NCBI RefSeq assembly: GCF_000417875.1
Contig: NW_006920874.1
Span: 788,817-852,816, forward strand
From: Pseudozyma flocculosa PF-1
Taxonomy: Eukaryota > Basidiomycota > Ustilaginomycetes > Ustilaginales > Ustilaginaceae
Direction: 5' to 3'
DNA length: 64,000 bases
The notes under the pieces were generated by a model. That model made no database searches. It saw only the letters and a program-made list of their open reading frames with translations, and was not told where the DNA came from. The translations under genes and the position numbers were made by a program. This document shows, one piece after another, positions 21,535-31,165 of this stretch; positions within the stretch are counted from its first letter, which is position 1; the number at the start of each line of letters is the position of its first letter.

Positions 21535-24500
21535 ATGGCGTCAGAAGGGGACGAAAGCTTCAAGCTCGGGTCTGGGCAGTCGGTCGAGTCGCCTTCCGTT
21601 GCGCCACAGCAGCCGGATCAGGGCACAGCGGCAGCCGGGCCGGCGTCTGACATGAACGACGGTCCAGAGGCTAGGAGGGATGCCATGGAGGTCGACAAGG
21701 AGCTCTCGACTGAGACTCAAGGTGTTGACGCTGCCGCCGCGACGACGGCAGCGACGGCGACGACAGCGACGACGTCAACGAGTGCGGACGCCGACAACGG
21801 GCAGCTTGGCACGCCTTCGACGTCGACAATGCCGGCTGCAGATGCGGTGCCATCGCAGATGGATGCAGAGCCGGGCTCAGGGCCATCTCTGGAACAGTCG
21901 CTCTTGGTCGTCACGGCGCCGTACGAGACTGGACTGGTTCAACACGCCGCCGCGGGGATAGAGGCTGGGCCTGGGCAGCAGGATCTGATCAGCGGGCCCT
22001 TGACGAGCATTCCCGGAGAGATGCTCGGCGTCCACCTGCAAGATACGGCCATCGAGGGCGGCGAGGCGCTCGGCCCACAGCAGCACGTCCTGGCTCCCGA
22101 TCAGTACGCCGCGGTCGGCGTCAACGGTACGATGCCCTCGATGCTGGCGAGCTCCACCATCCCGCTCGAGGAGGATGCCTCGGGGGATCTCTCGACGTCG
22201 TCCAACGAGACGCTCACGCTGACGTCGACAGTGTCAAGAGGCAACTATCACCAGTGCGGCTCGGCGCGGCGGGTCAAGGTGTACGAGCTCCAGGGCGAGA
22301 TCTGGCACGACCGCGGAACCGGCTACTGCGCCGGCGTTTACGATGAGACGGTCGACGAGGCGCTGCTGGTGGCCCGCAAGGAGGACAAGTGCCAGTTCCT
22401 CGATGGAGTTGACATCCAGAGCGACCTCGACGACGACGAGGCTGGCATGGCGGACCTCGGCGGCGAAGGTCTCGGGCATCGCGAGGGCGGCGTCAAGGAG
22501 CGACCGTGCCAGTTCGTTGTCGTCGTCAGCGAGAACCTGGAGACCGAAGACGTGCTGCTGGCGTCCAAAGTGGTCCGCGAGGAGGTCTACCAGAGGCAGC
22601 AGGAGACGCTCGTCGTCTGGACCGAACCCGGCGGAGCGGACATGGCGCTCTCGTTCCAGGAGCCCGAGGGCTGCAACGAGGTGTGGGAGTTCCTCACCGA
22701 GGTCCAAAAGCACTTTGCCCGGCTCGCCGAGGAGGCGCTCTCCGACTCGCCGCCGACGACGCCCAACCAGCAGCCGATGACGGGTGCGCTTGGCGTCTCG
22801 GGATCCGGCTTCGGCATGGACAGCTTCGTCAGCCACGACGGCTCCTTTGTTGGGCTGCCGGACCCCGAATTGGGCAACCTCGACGCCATCGAGATGACGC
22901 TCAAGGACGCCGCCACCCGGAGCCCCTTCATGCGCGAAAAGGTGGCCATCTGGCTGCTGCGGGAGCACTATATCAAGAAGCTGATCCCGGTCTTTGAGGA
23001 CGCCGAGGAGCTCGAGGCGCTGCCGTCGCTTCATCTCCTCTGCCTCATCATGCAGACGATCCTGATGCTCAACGACAACGTCATCTTCGAGTACGTGCTG
23101 CAGGACGAGGTGTTTTTAGGCGTCGTCGGCATGCTCGAGTACGACCCCGAGTTCCCGCGCCTCAAGGCCAGCTACCGCGACTACCTCCGCGACCGCGCGC
23201 AGTTCAAGCAGGTGGTCGAGATCGCCGATCCCATGATCGTTGCCAAGATCCACCAGACCTACCGCCTCCTCTACCTCAAGGACGTCATACTGGCACGCGT
23301 GCTCGACGACCCAACGTTTTCCATCCTCAACTCGTTTGTCTTTTTCCACCAGAGCGATATCGTCAATTACTGCGGCCAGAACGAGGCGTTCCTCGGGCAG
23401 CTCTTCGGCCTGCTGGGCAGCCCGGACGAGTCCGACGAGCGCAAGTCGGAGGGCGTCCTCTTCCTGCAGCAGCTCTGCGGCATGGGCAAGCAGATCCAGT
23501 TGCCGGCCCGGCTCGCCCTATACCGGACCCTATCCGAGCGCGGCCTGCTCAAGGTGGTCCAGTACGCCCTGGAGCGCCTCGATCAGCACATCCGCAACGC
23601 CGCCGCCGAGATCCTGATGACGATCATCGAATACGACGCCAACGGCGTGCGCAGCCACGTCGTGGCCCAGGTCGACCAGGGCGAGCGACCGCTGATCAGC
23701 ATGCTCATCGACCTGCTCCACGCCGAGGAGGACCTCGGCCTCAAGGCGCAGATGGCGGAGGCAATGCGCATCATCTTTGATGTCGGCGAGGGCGGGCCGA
23801 TGGCGGCTCAGGCCCAGCTGCTGGGTAGCGTCGTCAACAGCAAGATCAAGGCCGACTCGGATCGGGACCGCTTCCTCACGTGGATCTACGAGACCGAGAT
23901 CGCAAGGCTGTGCTCGCCCTTCAACTCGCTGCCGGACGTCCGCGTGCTGTCCAAGGGCGAGAAGCTTGCCCCGCAACCGCGCGCCCGCTCCGCCCTCTAC
24001 GGCCACCTCTGCGACCTGCTGTGCTACATGATCGTGCACCACACCTTCCGCAGCCAGTACTTTGTCCTCACGTCCGAGATCTCGAAAAAGGTCGGCTCGT
24101 TGCTGCACTCCAAGGAGAAGCACATCCGTCTCTCGGCGCTGCGCTTCTTCAAGCACTGCCTCGCGAGCAACAACCAGTTTACCAACCGCCACTTCATCAA
24201 GATCGAGCTCTTCTCGACCATCCTCGGCTTGGTCGAGTCCGAGGCCGACAGGAACAATCTGGTCTGCTCTGCCTGCCTCGACTTTTTCGAGCTGATGAGA
24301 AAGGTAAGTCTGCCCCTCGCTCGGGAGCTTGCGCCGAGCTTCCCTCGGCGGTCCCTAGCCAGCTCTCGTTGCTGGCAGCCGAGCACGGACGATGGAGCTG
24401 ACTTGCGGGCCTCGTCAACCTCTCTGTCACTTCTTCCGTCCTCTCACGTACAACAGGCCAATATGAAGCAGCTCATCAACCATTGCATGGAGCGTCACGG

Positions 24501-25576
24501 CGCCAGGATGCGCCAGCTTGCATCTTCGCCCAATGTCGGCGCCTGCTTCTCCGCCATCGTATCTCAGTGGGAGAAGAATGTCGAGCCCGCCGTGGCCAGC
24601 TCCGACGACACGGCGACGGCGCAGGCTCAAGCCGAGGAAAAGGCCAGGCAGTGAGTGCGCTGTGGTCTGCGCTCAGCACTTTTCCCCGTGTCGAGTGGCC
24701 AAACGTTTCCATCCTGACCTCTTCCCCTCTTCTGCTGCTTCCTGCTTCGCCTTCAGGCAACGCGACCTCGCAAGGAGAGGAGCGACGCGGACCGATATGG
24801 ACTCGGACGAGGAGAGCTACTTCAACACCGCCGACGACGAAGAGGACCAAGGATCGTCTTCGACTAGTAGTGCATCTGCGCCTACAAGCTCCAACGTCAT
24901 CGGACTCGTGCCCTACGACGACGACGACGATGATGACGACGACGGCGGAGCAGCCGCTGGCGCAGAGGCGTCGGCACCGTCGCCTCGGGAACAGCAGACG
25001 CCGCCGAAGCTCTCTGAAAAGCGCCGGCGAGAGGACGAGGAAGAGGAAGAGGATATGGTGGGACGCCTTGCGAAGCGGAAGAACGGCAAGCAAAAGACCA
25101 AGCAGAAGCGCGGCAGCGGCAACGAGGGCGACGACGGTTGCGACGACGGCACGCAGGAGCCTGGCGGTTTCATCCGCAGCGTCGCCAACACCATCAGCAG
25201 CACGTTTGGAGTGGGCAGCAACGGAGGATCCGGACGCGGCAAGGGCAAGAACGGCGGCGGCTCGGCCTCTCCTTCTGGCACCTCGTCGGGCTCGCCCTCG
25301 CCGTCGGCGGCGAGATCAGGGTCTCGATCTGCCGGCTCGACACCGACAAAGGGGCCTGGGACGAAGGCCGAAGCGGGCGGTACGCCGTCGTCCAGCTCCG
25401 ATCCCGGCGCATCGCCCAACCGACGGGGCAAGGACGCCGGCGGCAAGAAGGAGAATGGGCACGCGGGCGTCGGCGGCATCAAAAAGATTTCCCTGGGGCT
25501 ATCGACGAGCTCCAAGAAGATGGCGGCGCAGAGCAGCCCGGACGGCAGCGATGCGACCGTGGGCAGCAAGAAGTGA
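21535..25576 (+). CDS. PSY2: PP4 phosphatase regulatory subunit 3 (SMEK/Psy2)
   Basis: Three exons (21535-24303, 24457-24650, 24757-25576) encode 1260 residues. Psy2/PP4R3 targets protein phosphatase 4 to substrates such as phosphorylated H2AX and Rad53 in DNA-damage recovery. Residues 1-240 are a low-complexity Thr/Ala/Gly-rich extension. An EVH1/PH-like domain starts at about 243 (RRVKVYELQGEIWHDRGTGY). The conserved SMEK armadillo region spans about 450-960 (FMREKVAIWLLREHYIKKLI, YRLLYLKDVILARVLDDPTF, NSFVFFHQSDIV, QLPARLALYRTLSERGLL). Intron 1 (153 nt, AAG|GTAAGT...CAACAG) is a multiple of three and stop-free. Intron 2 (106 nt, CA|GTGAGT...TTCAG|G) joins to DMDSDEESYFNTADDEE, the usual acidic C-terminal motif, followed by a basic serine-rich tail. 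Without intron 2 the frame ends at 24654 and this tail is lost. Confidence 0.94.
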
Positions 25577-26046
25577 GCGAGTGGCGAGCTTTCCCTCTGA
25601 GGCGACCGCTGATGGTGTGCGTCGTCACACTCCCCGACTCCTCCCCGCCGTCGTCGTCGTCCCGTCGGCGGGCCATTCCTCTAGTCCGCCGGGTCGCCGC
25701 ATTGTTCTCGCTCGGTGTCGTCTCCTAGTCGTCGTCGTCCCCGCCGTCATTGTGTTCTCTTTTCGTTGATCTGGCTTTCTGCATCTCGCATTGTAGCAAC
25801 ATTCTTGTACTCGTCTTTTTTGCGTGCTGTCCGGCGGTCGAGGCCGAGGTCAAGGTTGCGTTGGCGGGGCTGAGGATGCGGGGGCGGCTCCCAAGACTTC
25901 GGCCTCCAGGACGGCGTTCTGGCTGGGCGACTTGCGGTGTGCAGCGGCAGCTTGAATAATCGGCCTGCTTCCCCTTTGGCTCATCCGCTTCCCGCTTCCA
26001 CCAATCCAGACCACGCCCGTCCACGCTCTGCACCAGCACCTACACC
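25577..26046. other. Spacer PSY2-oxidase
   Basis: 470 bases between two genes in the same orientation. It is plus-strand pyrimidine-rich with CGTCGTCGTC runs and has no coding signal. It holds the PSY2 3' end and the promoter of the oxidase gene. Confidence 0.6.
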
Positions 26047-27815
26047 ATGTCCGCAGGCCAGCCTTCGCAGCACATCGCCATCGTGGGAGCGGGCGTCATT
26101 GGCCTTACGACGGCCATCGCCCTGCTCGAATCCTCAAACGAAAAGCTGCACCGTAGGGTGACGATCGTCTCCAAGGACGTCCCCTCGTTGCCGCAACAGC
26201 AGGACGGCAGTCGACAGCGACAGCCAGGTGCCGCCTCACAGCACCAACCATGGCACATCCTGGATCCCACGCCAGCCGTCGGCACGGGCAGCGTCGGCAG
26301 CTCGGCCAGGCATCCCGCCACGTTTGCGAGTGCCTGGGCAGGCGGTCACCACGTCAGCGATGCCAAGACGGAGCAGGAAAAGAGGCACGACCAGCAGACG
26401 TTCGAGCACATGCGCCAGCTCGCCAAGCTGCGGCCGTGGCAGCACGCCAAGCTCCAGCTCGAGGCCGAACCGCTCGTCTGGGTTCACCAGACCGAGTACT
26501 TTGAAGCGCTCAAACCCGATGGAAGCCACCCTGCGTTGGGAGTGCTGGACTGGTATCCAGACGTGAGTGACATCGGCCTGTTCTGTCGGCAGAGCTATGG
26601 CTCTCCCATGGTTATCCTGACCATGTCTGACCTCCCGGTCCTGTCCCTTCTTCCCGGTCCTGTCCCTTCTCTCAATGCCAGTTCAAGGTCATGCCGCAGG
26701 CCGCCTTGCCTCCTGGTATCGCGGCAGGCTGCACCTTCTCGACGCTCGACATCAATGTGCCCGTCTACCACTCCTGGCTCCTGCTCCGCTTCCTCGAGCT
26801 TGGCGGCAGATTGGTGCATCGCTCAGTCTCGAGCGTCGCCGAAGCCATCCGCCTTGCCTCTTCGCCAGACGTCCGCGCCACCTTTCAGCCTAGCTTCTCG
26901 GGCTACTTTGGTCCGGTTGATCTGCTGATCCTCTCGCCGGGTCTCGGTGCGAGAACACTCAAGGGGCTCGAGGATGCCGCCGTCCATCCACACCGCGGAC
27001 AGGTCGTGCTCGTCAATGCCCCTTGGCTCAAGAGAGAGTCGCCCTTTGGCAGCAGCGGCGGCGGCGGCGGCGGCCTAGGTGCAGAGCGGCAAGACAAGAA
27101 CGAGCTCCCGGGCTTCTCTATCGTGCGGCGCCAAGGCGGAAGGGAGACCTACACGATCCCGCGTGGCGACGGCACCGTAGTCTGCGGCGGCACCAGACTC
27201 GTCGATGACTGGTGAGCACGCAGATAGGCTAGCTTGCGATGTGAACTGCCGGCAAGAAAAGAGCTGACTTCCGCCTCTCTCTCGTGCTCGTAATCTCGGC
27301 TTCGAAGGGACGCTGCCGTCCGACCCGAGACGACGCGGGCAATCCTGCAACGCTGCCTCCGAGTGTGTCCGCAGCTGGCGAGGCCGGATCGTACGCTGCC
27401 CCACCTGCATGGTGCCAAGGTGGAAGACGTCGAGGTGCTCGGCGTCAATGTCGGACTGCGACCGGCCAGGAAGGGTGGCGTCCGGCTCGAGCGCGGCGCC
27501 GACGTCGACGGTACCAAGGTCGTGTACAACTACGGGTGAGTCTTGGGTCGATGGGGGACAGCATTCTGGCTGCAATATCGACAACTGATCCGTTGGCTTC
27601 TTTGCATGCTGCTGCAGCTACGGGGGTTGGGGATACCAGGCCTCGTGGGGAGCGGCGTGCGAGGCGAAGGAGGTGAGTTGCCCCTCGAGCGACCGCAGGC
27701 AGGTCGGAAGGGTGGCCGATTGCTAACATGGCTGCTGCGCTCGCGTCTCGATGACCAGTTGGTCGACAAGGTCCTGCCGGCGTCGCACTCTTCCCTGCCC
27801 ATCTCGAAGCTATAG
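26047..27815 (+). CDS. DAO: D-amino-acid oxidase, peroxisomal (PTS1 SKL)
   Basis: Five exons (26047-26562, 26682-27211, 27308-27535, 27618-27672, 27759-27815) encode 461 residues. This FAD enzyme oxidatively deaminates D-amino acids, producing a 2-oxo acid, ammonia and H2O2. Evidence: dinucleotide-binding start IAIVGAGVIGLTTAIALLE, then STLDINVPVYHSWLL, GLGARTLKGLE, RGQVVLVNAP, YTIPRGDGTVVCGGT, VRPETTRAILQRC, the family signature VGLRPARKGGVRLERG, YGGWGYQASWGAACEAKE, and the C-terminal SKL peroxisomal signal. All introns are 82-119 nt with GTGAG donors. It is about 90 residues longer than typical (345-370), mainly through a Gln/Ser/Gly insertion at residues 40-80 and a Gly-rich loop. Sequence alone does not separate D-amino-acid from D-aspartate specificity. 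The SKL lies in the 18-residue last exon. Confidence 0.93.
26634..26671 (+). repeat. Tandem duplication of a 19-base pyrimidine unit in oxidase intron 1
   Basis: Two almost identical 19-base copies (unit starting CCCGGTCCTGTCCC) lie head to tail just upstream of the 3' splice site at 26681. They form the polypyrimidine tract of intron 1. Confidence 0.9.
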
Positions 27816-28124
27816 GTGGTGGTGTTGGCCGTGGTTGCTGTAACATGGGAGTGCCAGGCGGCTTGCCATCGGAATTGTGCCCTCTGCCTGCCCTGCCGGC
27901 CTGCTAGCTGCCTCTGGGCTGCACTGTGTCGTCTGTGCGCAGCTTCCTCGTTTCTTGCATTCCCGACTCCCGGGCTCGCCGCCTGGCTAGCTGCCGCTGC
28001 CGGCACTCCACTTTCCCGCCAGGCTGCCTGGACTTTGACTGCACCTGCCTCGGTGACCCGTCCTCGACGCCGCCACCAGCCTCATCCTCGCCCTTCCCTC
28101 ACCTCTCGATCCGCAGACGAGAAC
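27816..28124. other. Spacer oxidase-Maf
   Basis: 309 bases between two co-oriented genes. TGCCTGCC-type repeats occur at about 27880-27910, and a pyrimidine-rich leader follows up to the Maf start. No gene is seen. Confidence 0.6.
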
Positions 28125-29476
28125 ATGACGACACGACAAGAATCTGTGAGCGACTTTGCGCTGTCCTCGCCAGTCTTCAACAAGCTGGCGGGCAAGCGGG
28201 TCGTCCTGGCCTCTGCCAGTCCGAGGCGCAAGGAGATCCTCGCCAGCGTCGTACGTTTCTGCTCTCCCCTTCTCAAAACTTCGGCGCTCGAAGCGAAGGT
28301 CATATAGGCTGACAGGGTGATGCTTCCTGCTTGGCAACGCGGTGACAGGGCATTCATCCCGAGATCGTCCCCTCGACGTTCAAGGAGGATCTGCCCAAGG
28401 CGGCCTTCCGGGGCGAAGGCGCGTTTCAGTACCCCGTCGAGACGGGCGCCAAGAAGGTGCGTCGTCGACGGTCCGCCACCCTCTTCAGCTACTATTCACC
28501 GCTCACAGCCTCCTTGATCCCCTCTCCATCAACGCGCGCACAGGCCCTCGAGGTCTACGAGAGATTAGTCGTGAGTCCTTCCACTTTCATTCGCGAGACC
28601 CAACCACAATGGCAAACCGCAGGATCGACATTGAAGACGTCGTCCCTCTCTCCACGGTGCAGTCCGAGAACCCCGAGGATCCACCAGACTTTGTCATCAG
28701 CGGTGAGTCTCCCGCCTCCTCTACCGGCCACAGCCTCGGTCCGATCTGTCCTGATCTGATCTGATCTGATCTGACCTTCCCACTTTACGACACGGGTGCA
28801 GCCGACACCGTCGTGATCCGAGACGACGAGATCTTGGAGAAGCCGCTGGACGCTCAGGACAACCTGCGCATGCTCGCCGACCTTAACGGAAAGACGGTGC
28901 GTGCCGCCCCTGTTGTCTCCACCCAGCGTGCCCACACCTGCTCACGCTGCGGCGCTCTCTCGGTCGACTTGGCCCCCTGCGCCCCGGTCACAGTGTCAAG
29001 TCGTGACCGGAGTCACATTCATCTACCCCATCCTCCAGGCACCCGGCTACAAGGCTCGGTAAGTTCGACTCTTTTGCAACCATGCCCGTGGTTCGCAGTC
29101 GAGGCTGACCTGTCCATCCTCGCCCCCCTCGCAGATCCCTGTTCGAGACGACGACGGTGCAGTTTGCGGATAACCCCGCCTCGCTGCTCAAGGCCTACGT
29201 CGAGTCGGGCGAGGGACTCGACCGCGCCGGGGGCTTTGCCATTCAAGTGAGGAGCGCTTTCCCCATCCTCCACGCCCGATGACGATGATGAGCTGACTCG
29301 GTCAATCCTCTCTCCCTCCAAACGCCGACGATCGACAGGGCCGAGCCTCACTCCTCATCAAGGGCATCCAAGGCGACTTTAACAACGTCGTCGGCTTCCC
29401 GCTCTTCAGCTTCCACAACTTCCTCCATCAGCTCATTGAGGACGACGAGCTGGAAATCGAGGGCGAGGACTTGTAG
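28125..29476 (+). CDS. Maf-family nucleoside triphosphate pyrophosphatase
   Basis: Eight exons: 28125-28250, 28349-28456, 28544-28570, 28663-28702, 28802-28896, 28994-29058, 29135-29246, 29339-29476. They encode 236 residues, normal for eukaryotic Maf/ASMTL-like proteins. Maf enzymes hydrolyse non-canonical or pyrimidine NTPs to NMP and PPi (house-cleaning of the nucleotide pool). In order: KRVVLASASPRRKEIL (Maf signature loop), GIHPEIVPSTFKEDLP, ALEVYERLV (an entire 27-nt exon), EDPPDFVISADTVV (catalytic Asp region), LEKPLDAQDNLRMLADLNGK, CQVVTGVTFIYPI, YVESGEGLDRAGGFAIQG, and GDFNNVVGFPLFSFHNFL. Every junction restores family sequence with GT/AG borders, so the model is well constrained even though no single exon exceeds 46 codons. 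The SASPRR form suggests the dTTP/UTP-type subgroup, which is inference. Confidence 0.94.
28751..28774 (+). repeat. (CTGAT)n pentamer repeat in Maf intron 4
   Basis: About five tandem CTGAT units inside the 99-nt intron between exons 4 and 5, roughly 30-50 bases before the 3' splice site. CTGAT resembles a branch-point core, so the array may offer several candidate branch points. Confidence 0.85.
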
Positions 29477-29668
29477 GGCCGCGTGCACGCGCTGGCTCGC
29501 AGATCCAGACTGGGCTAGGAGATCAGGAACTGTTGTAGCATTACGGCTAGAGGACCGCCGTCGACATCACTTTGAGCGAGCAGGTCCGGGGAGCTCAAGA
29601 GGAAAGGAGACCGGGAGGAACAGTTCGGGCTATCCTCTTGCCGACCGCTCCCGCTCAGTGCGCGTCCG

Positions 29669-30336
29669 TTACTGGCGCTTCTTGCCCTGTTTATGAGAGA
29701 GGCGAGAAGATAGGCAACGGGCTCGACATCGTTAGCAAGCTGTCAAAAGTTGAAACTCAAAGATCGCCCCATATATTCCGATCCCCCGAGCGACGGGCGC
29801 TACTCACGACAGCCATGTTGTAGAAGCCGGCAAAGGAGCCGTACATGCCGATGCCGAAGAGGGCCATGTAGACACCCATGTAGAGGCGCGAGCGGGGCAG
29901 CCTCTGGTAGACGGGGCGGGTGTCGGCCTGGAGGGCGCGCTGGCGCTCGGGGACGGTGTTCCTGAAGTGGTAGGCAAGGAAGAATCAAAAGGCGAGAGGG
30001 GTGGTCAGTCAGGACCGATAGGGCCTTGCCAGATTGGAAGAGGTGCGGTTGCTGGTGGACGAGGCGGCGGGGACGGGTCGAGCGAGGAAGGTGCGATCCT
30101 AGCTCTGGGCAAGGGAACATCGAGATCGTCCTTCCGGGCTGGGCGCTTTCAGCTACCTAGGCAAGCAGCTAACGGTGCGACCAGCGATGATTGTAGGGCG
30201 AGGTCCTCGGACTGGCAACCCCGCTCAAACGCAGGATGCCCGTGCCAGATGTGCTGAGATGCTGCTGTCGCACGAGGTCGGAAGCTGCTCAGAAGACCAA
30301 TGGCGATGCTCACTTGCGGTAAACGAGGGCGTCCAT
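29669..30336 (-). CDS. COX7: Cytochrome c oxidase subunit 7 (COX7a family)
   Basis: Three small exons (30336-30314, 29961-29808, 29686-29669) encode 64 residues, the right size for this single-span inner-membrane subunit of complex IV. Exon 1 gives MDALVYR. Exon 2 gives KNTVPERQRALQADTRPVYQ then LPRSRLYMGVYMALFGIG, where NxVPERQ..LQ.D is the COX7a signature and MGVYMALFGIGMYGSFAGF the membrane segment. Exon 3 adds only GKKRQ and the stop. Donor and acceptor sites are AA|GTGAGC...TTCAG|G and GTC|GTGAGT...CAG|GGC. The first intron (352 nt) is longer than the whole coding sequence. The gene is divergent from HEM3 and convergent with Maf (192 bp apart). Confidence 0.88.
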
Positions 30337-31165
30337 GGTGATACGAGTATGGAGTGTCGTTGGTGGGTTGGTGGGGTAAGGCGTAGATGGGTTCCCGGGC
30401 GACTGCGATGCCGAGAGCGGCGTGAGTCGGAGGCGCGCCCTGGGGCCCAAATTCCAAGCCGCTGCCTGAGAGGCTCCCGCCAACTGGCCCCAGCCTGGCC
30501 CTGCTTGGCCCATCTGACACTTCCGAGCGGCGTGATCGAATTTCGGAACGCTGCCGCACGAGAAAGGGTAATTTCCACCTGAGCTCATTCACCAGCCAAG
30601 TCTCGACATCGGGCCCACAGCCGCCGCCGCCGCCAAATTCACGGAGCTCGGGCGTGGCAGGCCAGGCCTGGCAGGGAAACCGAAAGGCCGGCCGGCAGCT
30701 TGGACGGCAACAGACCGGCTGCTTGCCTCTGGGGCCAGCCAGGCCAGGCCGGGGCCGGGACATGCGAGCATGTCAGCCTTCTCGATTTCCCCGGCCAATC
30801 AACGCCTCCGCAAAACGCAGCACCCGACGAACCCTTCCCGGTCTTCGCTCCAAGCCATCCGGCCGCCGCTCGACGTACCAAACCTTGTGCAGGTGGCGAC
30901 GCTTACTTCCTCTATCTCCATCACCATCCACCCAGCCCATACCCTCCCTCGCCACGACCATCCAGCAGCTTCCGCCACATCGGTGTCTACGGCCAGCACC
31001 TCGCAGCTCATCGATACGCTCGTCGGCTTCGTGCCGCTTCTCTTTGCCACCCTCGTCGCATCACCCGACAGCAGTCACTTTGCCCACCGCAGCCATCGGA
31101 CGGATCCCGCTCGATCGTGAACGTCACCTGAATCGGACGTATCAAACAGCACGGAGCTCGCAAGC
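30337..31165. promoter_or_regulatory. Shared divergent COX7-HEM3 upstream region
   Basis: 829 bases between the start codons of a complex IV subunit and a heme-biosynthesis gene. It includes GGCCAGG/GCTTGC short repeats at about 30470-30750, a GCCGCC run near 30615, and a CCAAT pentamer at 30795-30799. The plus strand after 30800 is pyrimidine-rich and probably the HEM3 leader. Co-regulation is inferred from the arrangement. Confidence 0.5.
30795..30799 (+). promoter_or_regulatory. CCAAT box candidate
   Basis: A CCAAT pentamer (GGCCAATCA context) lies between COX7 and HEM3. The Hap2/3/5 complex binds CCAAT and controls respiratory and heme genes in fungi. One pentamer is weak evidence on its own. 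Confidence 0.35.
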
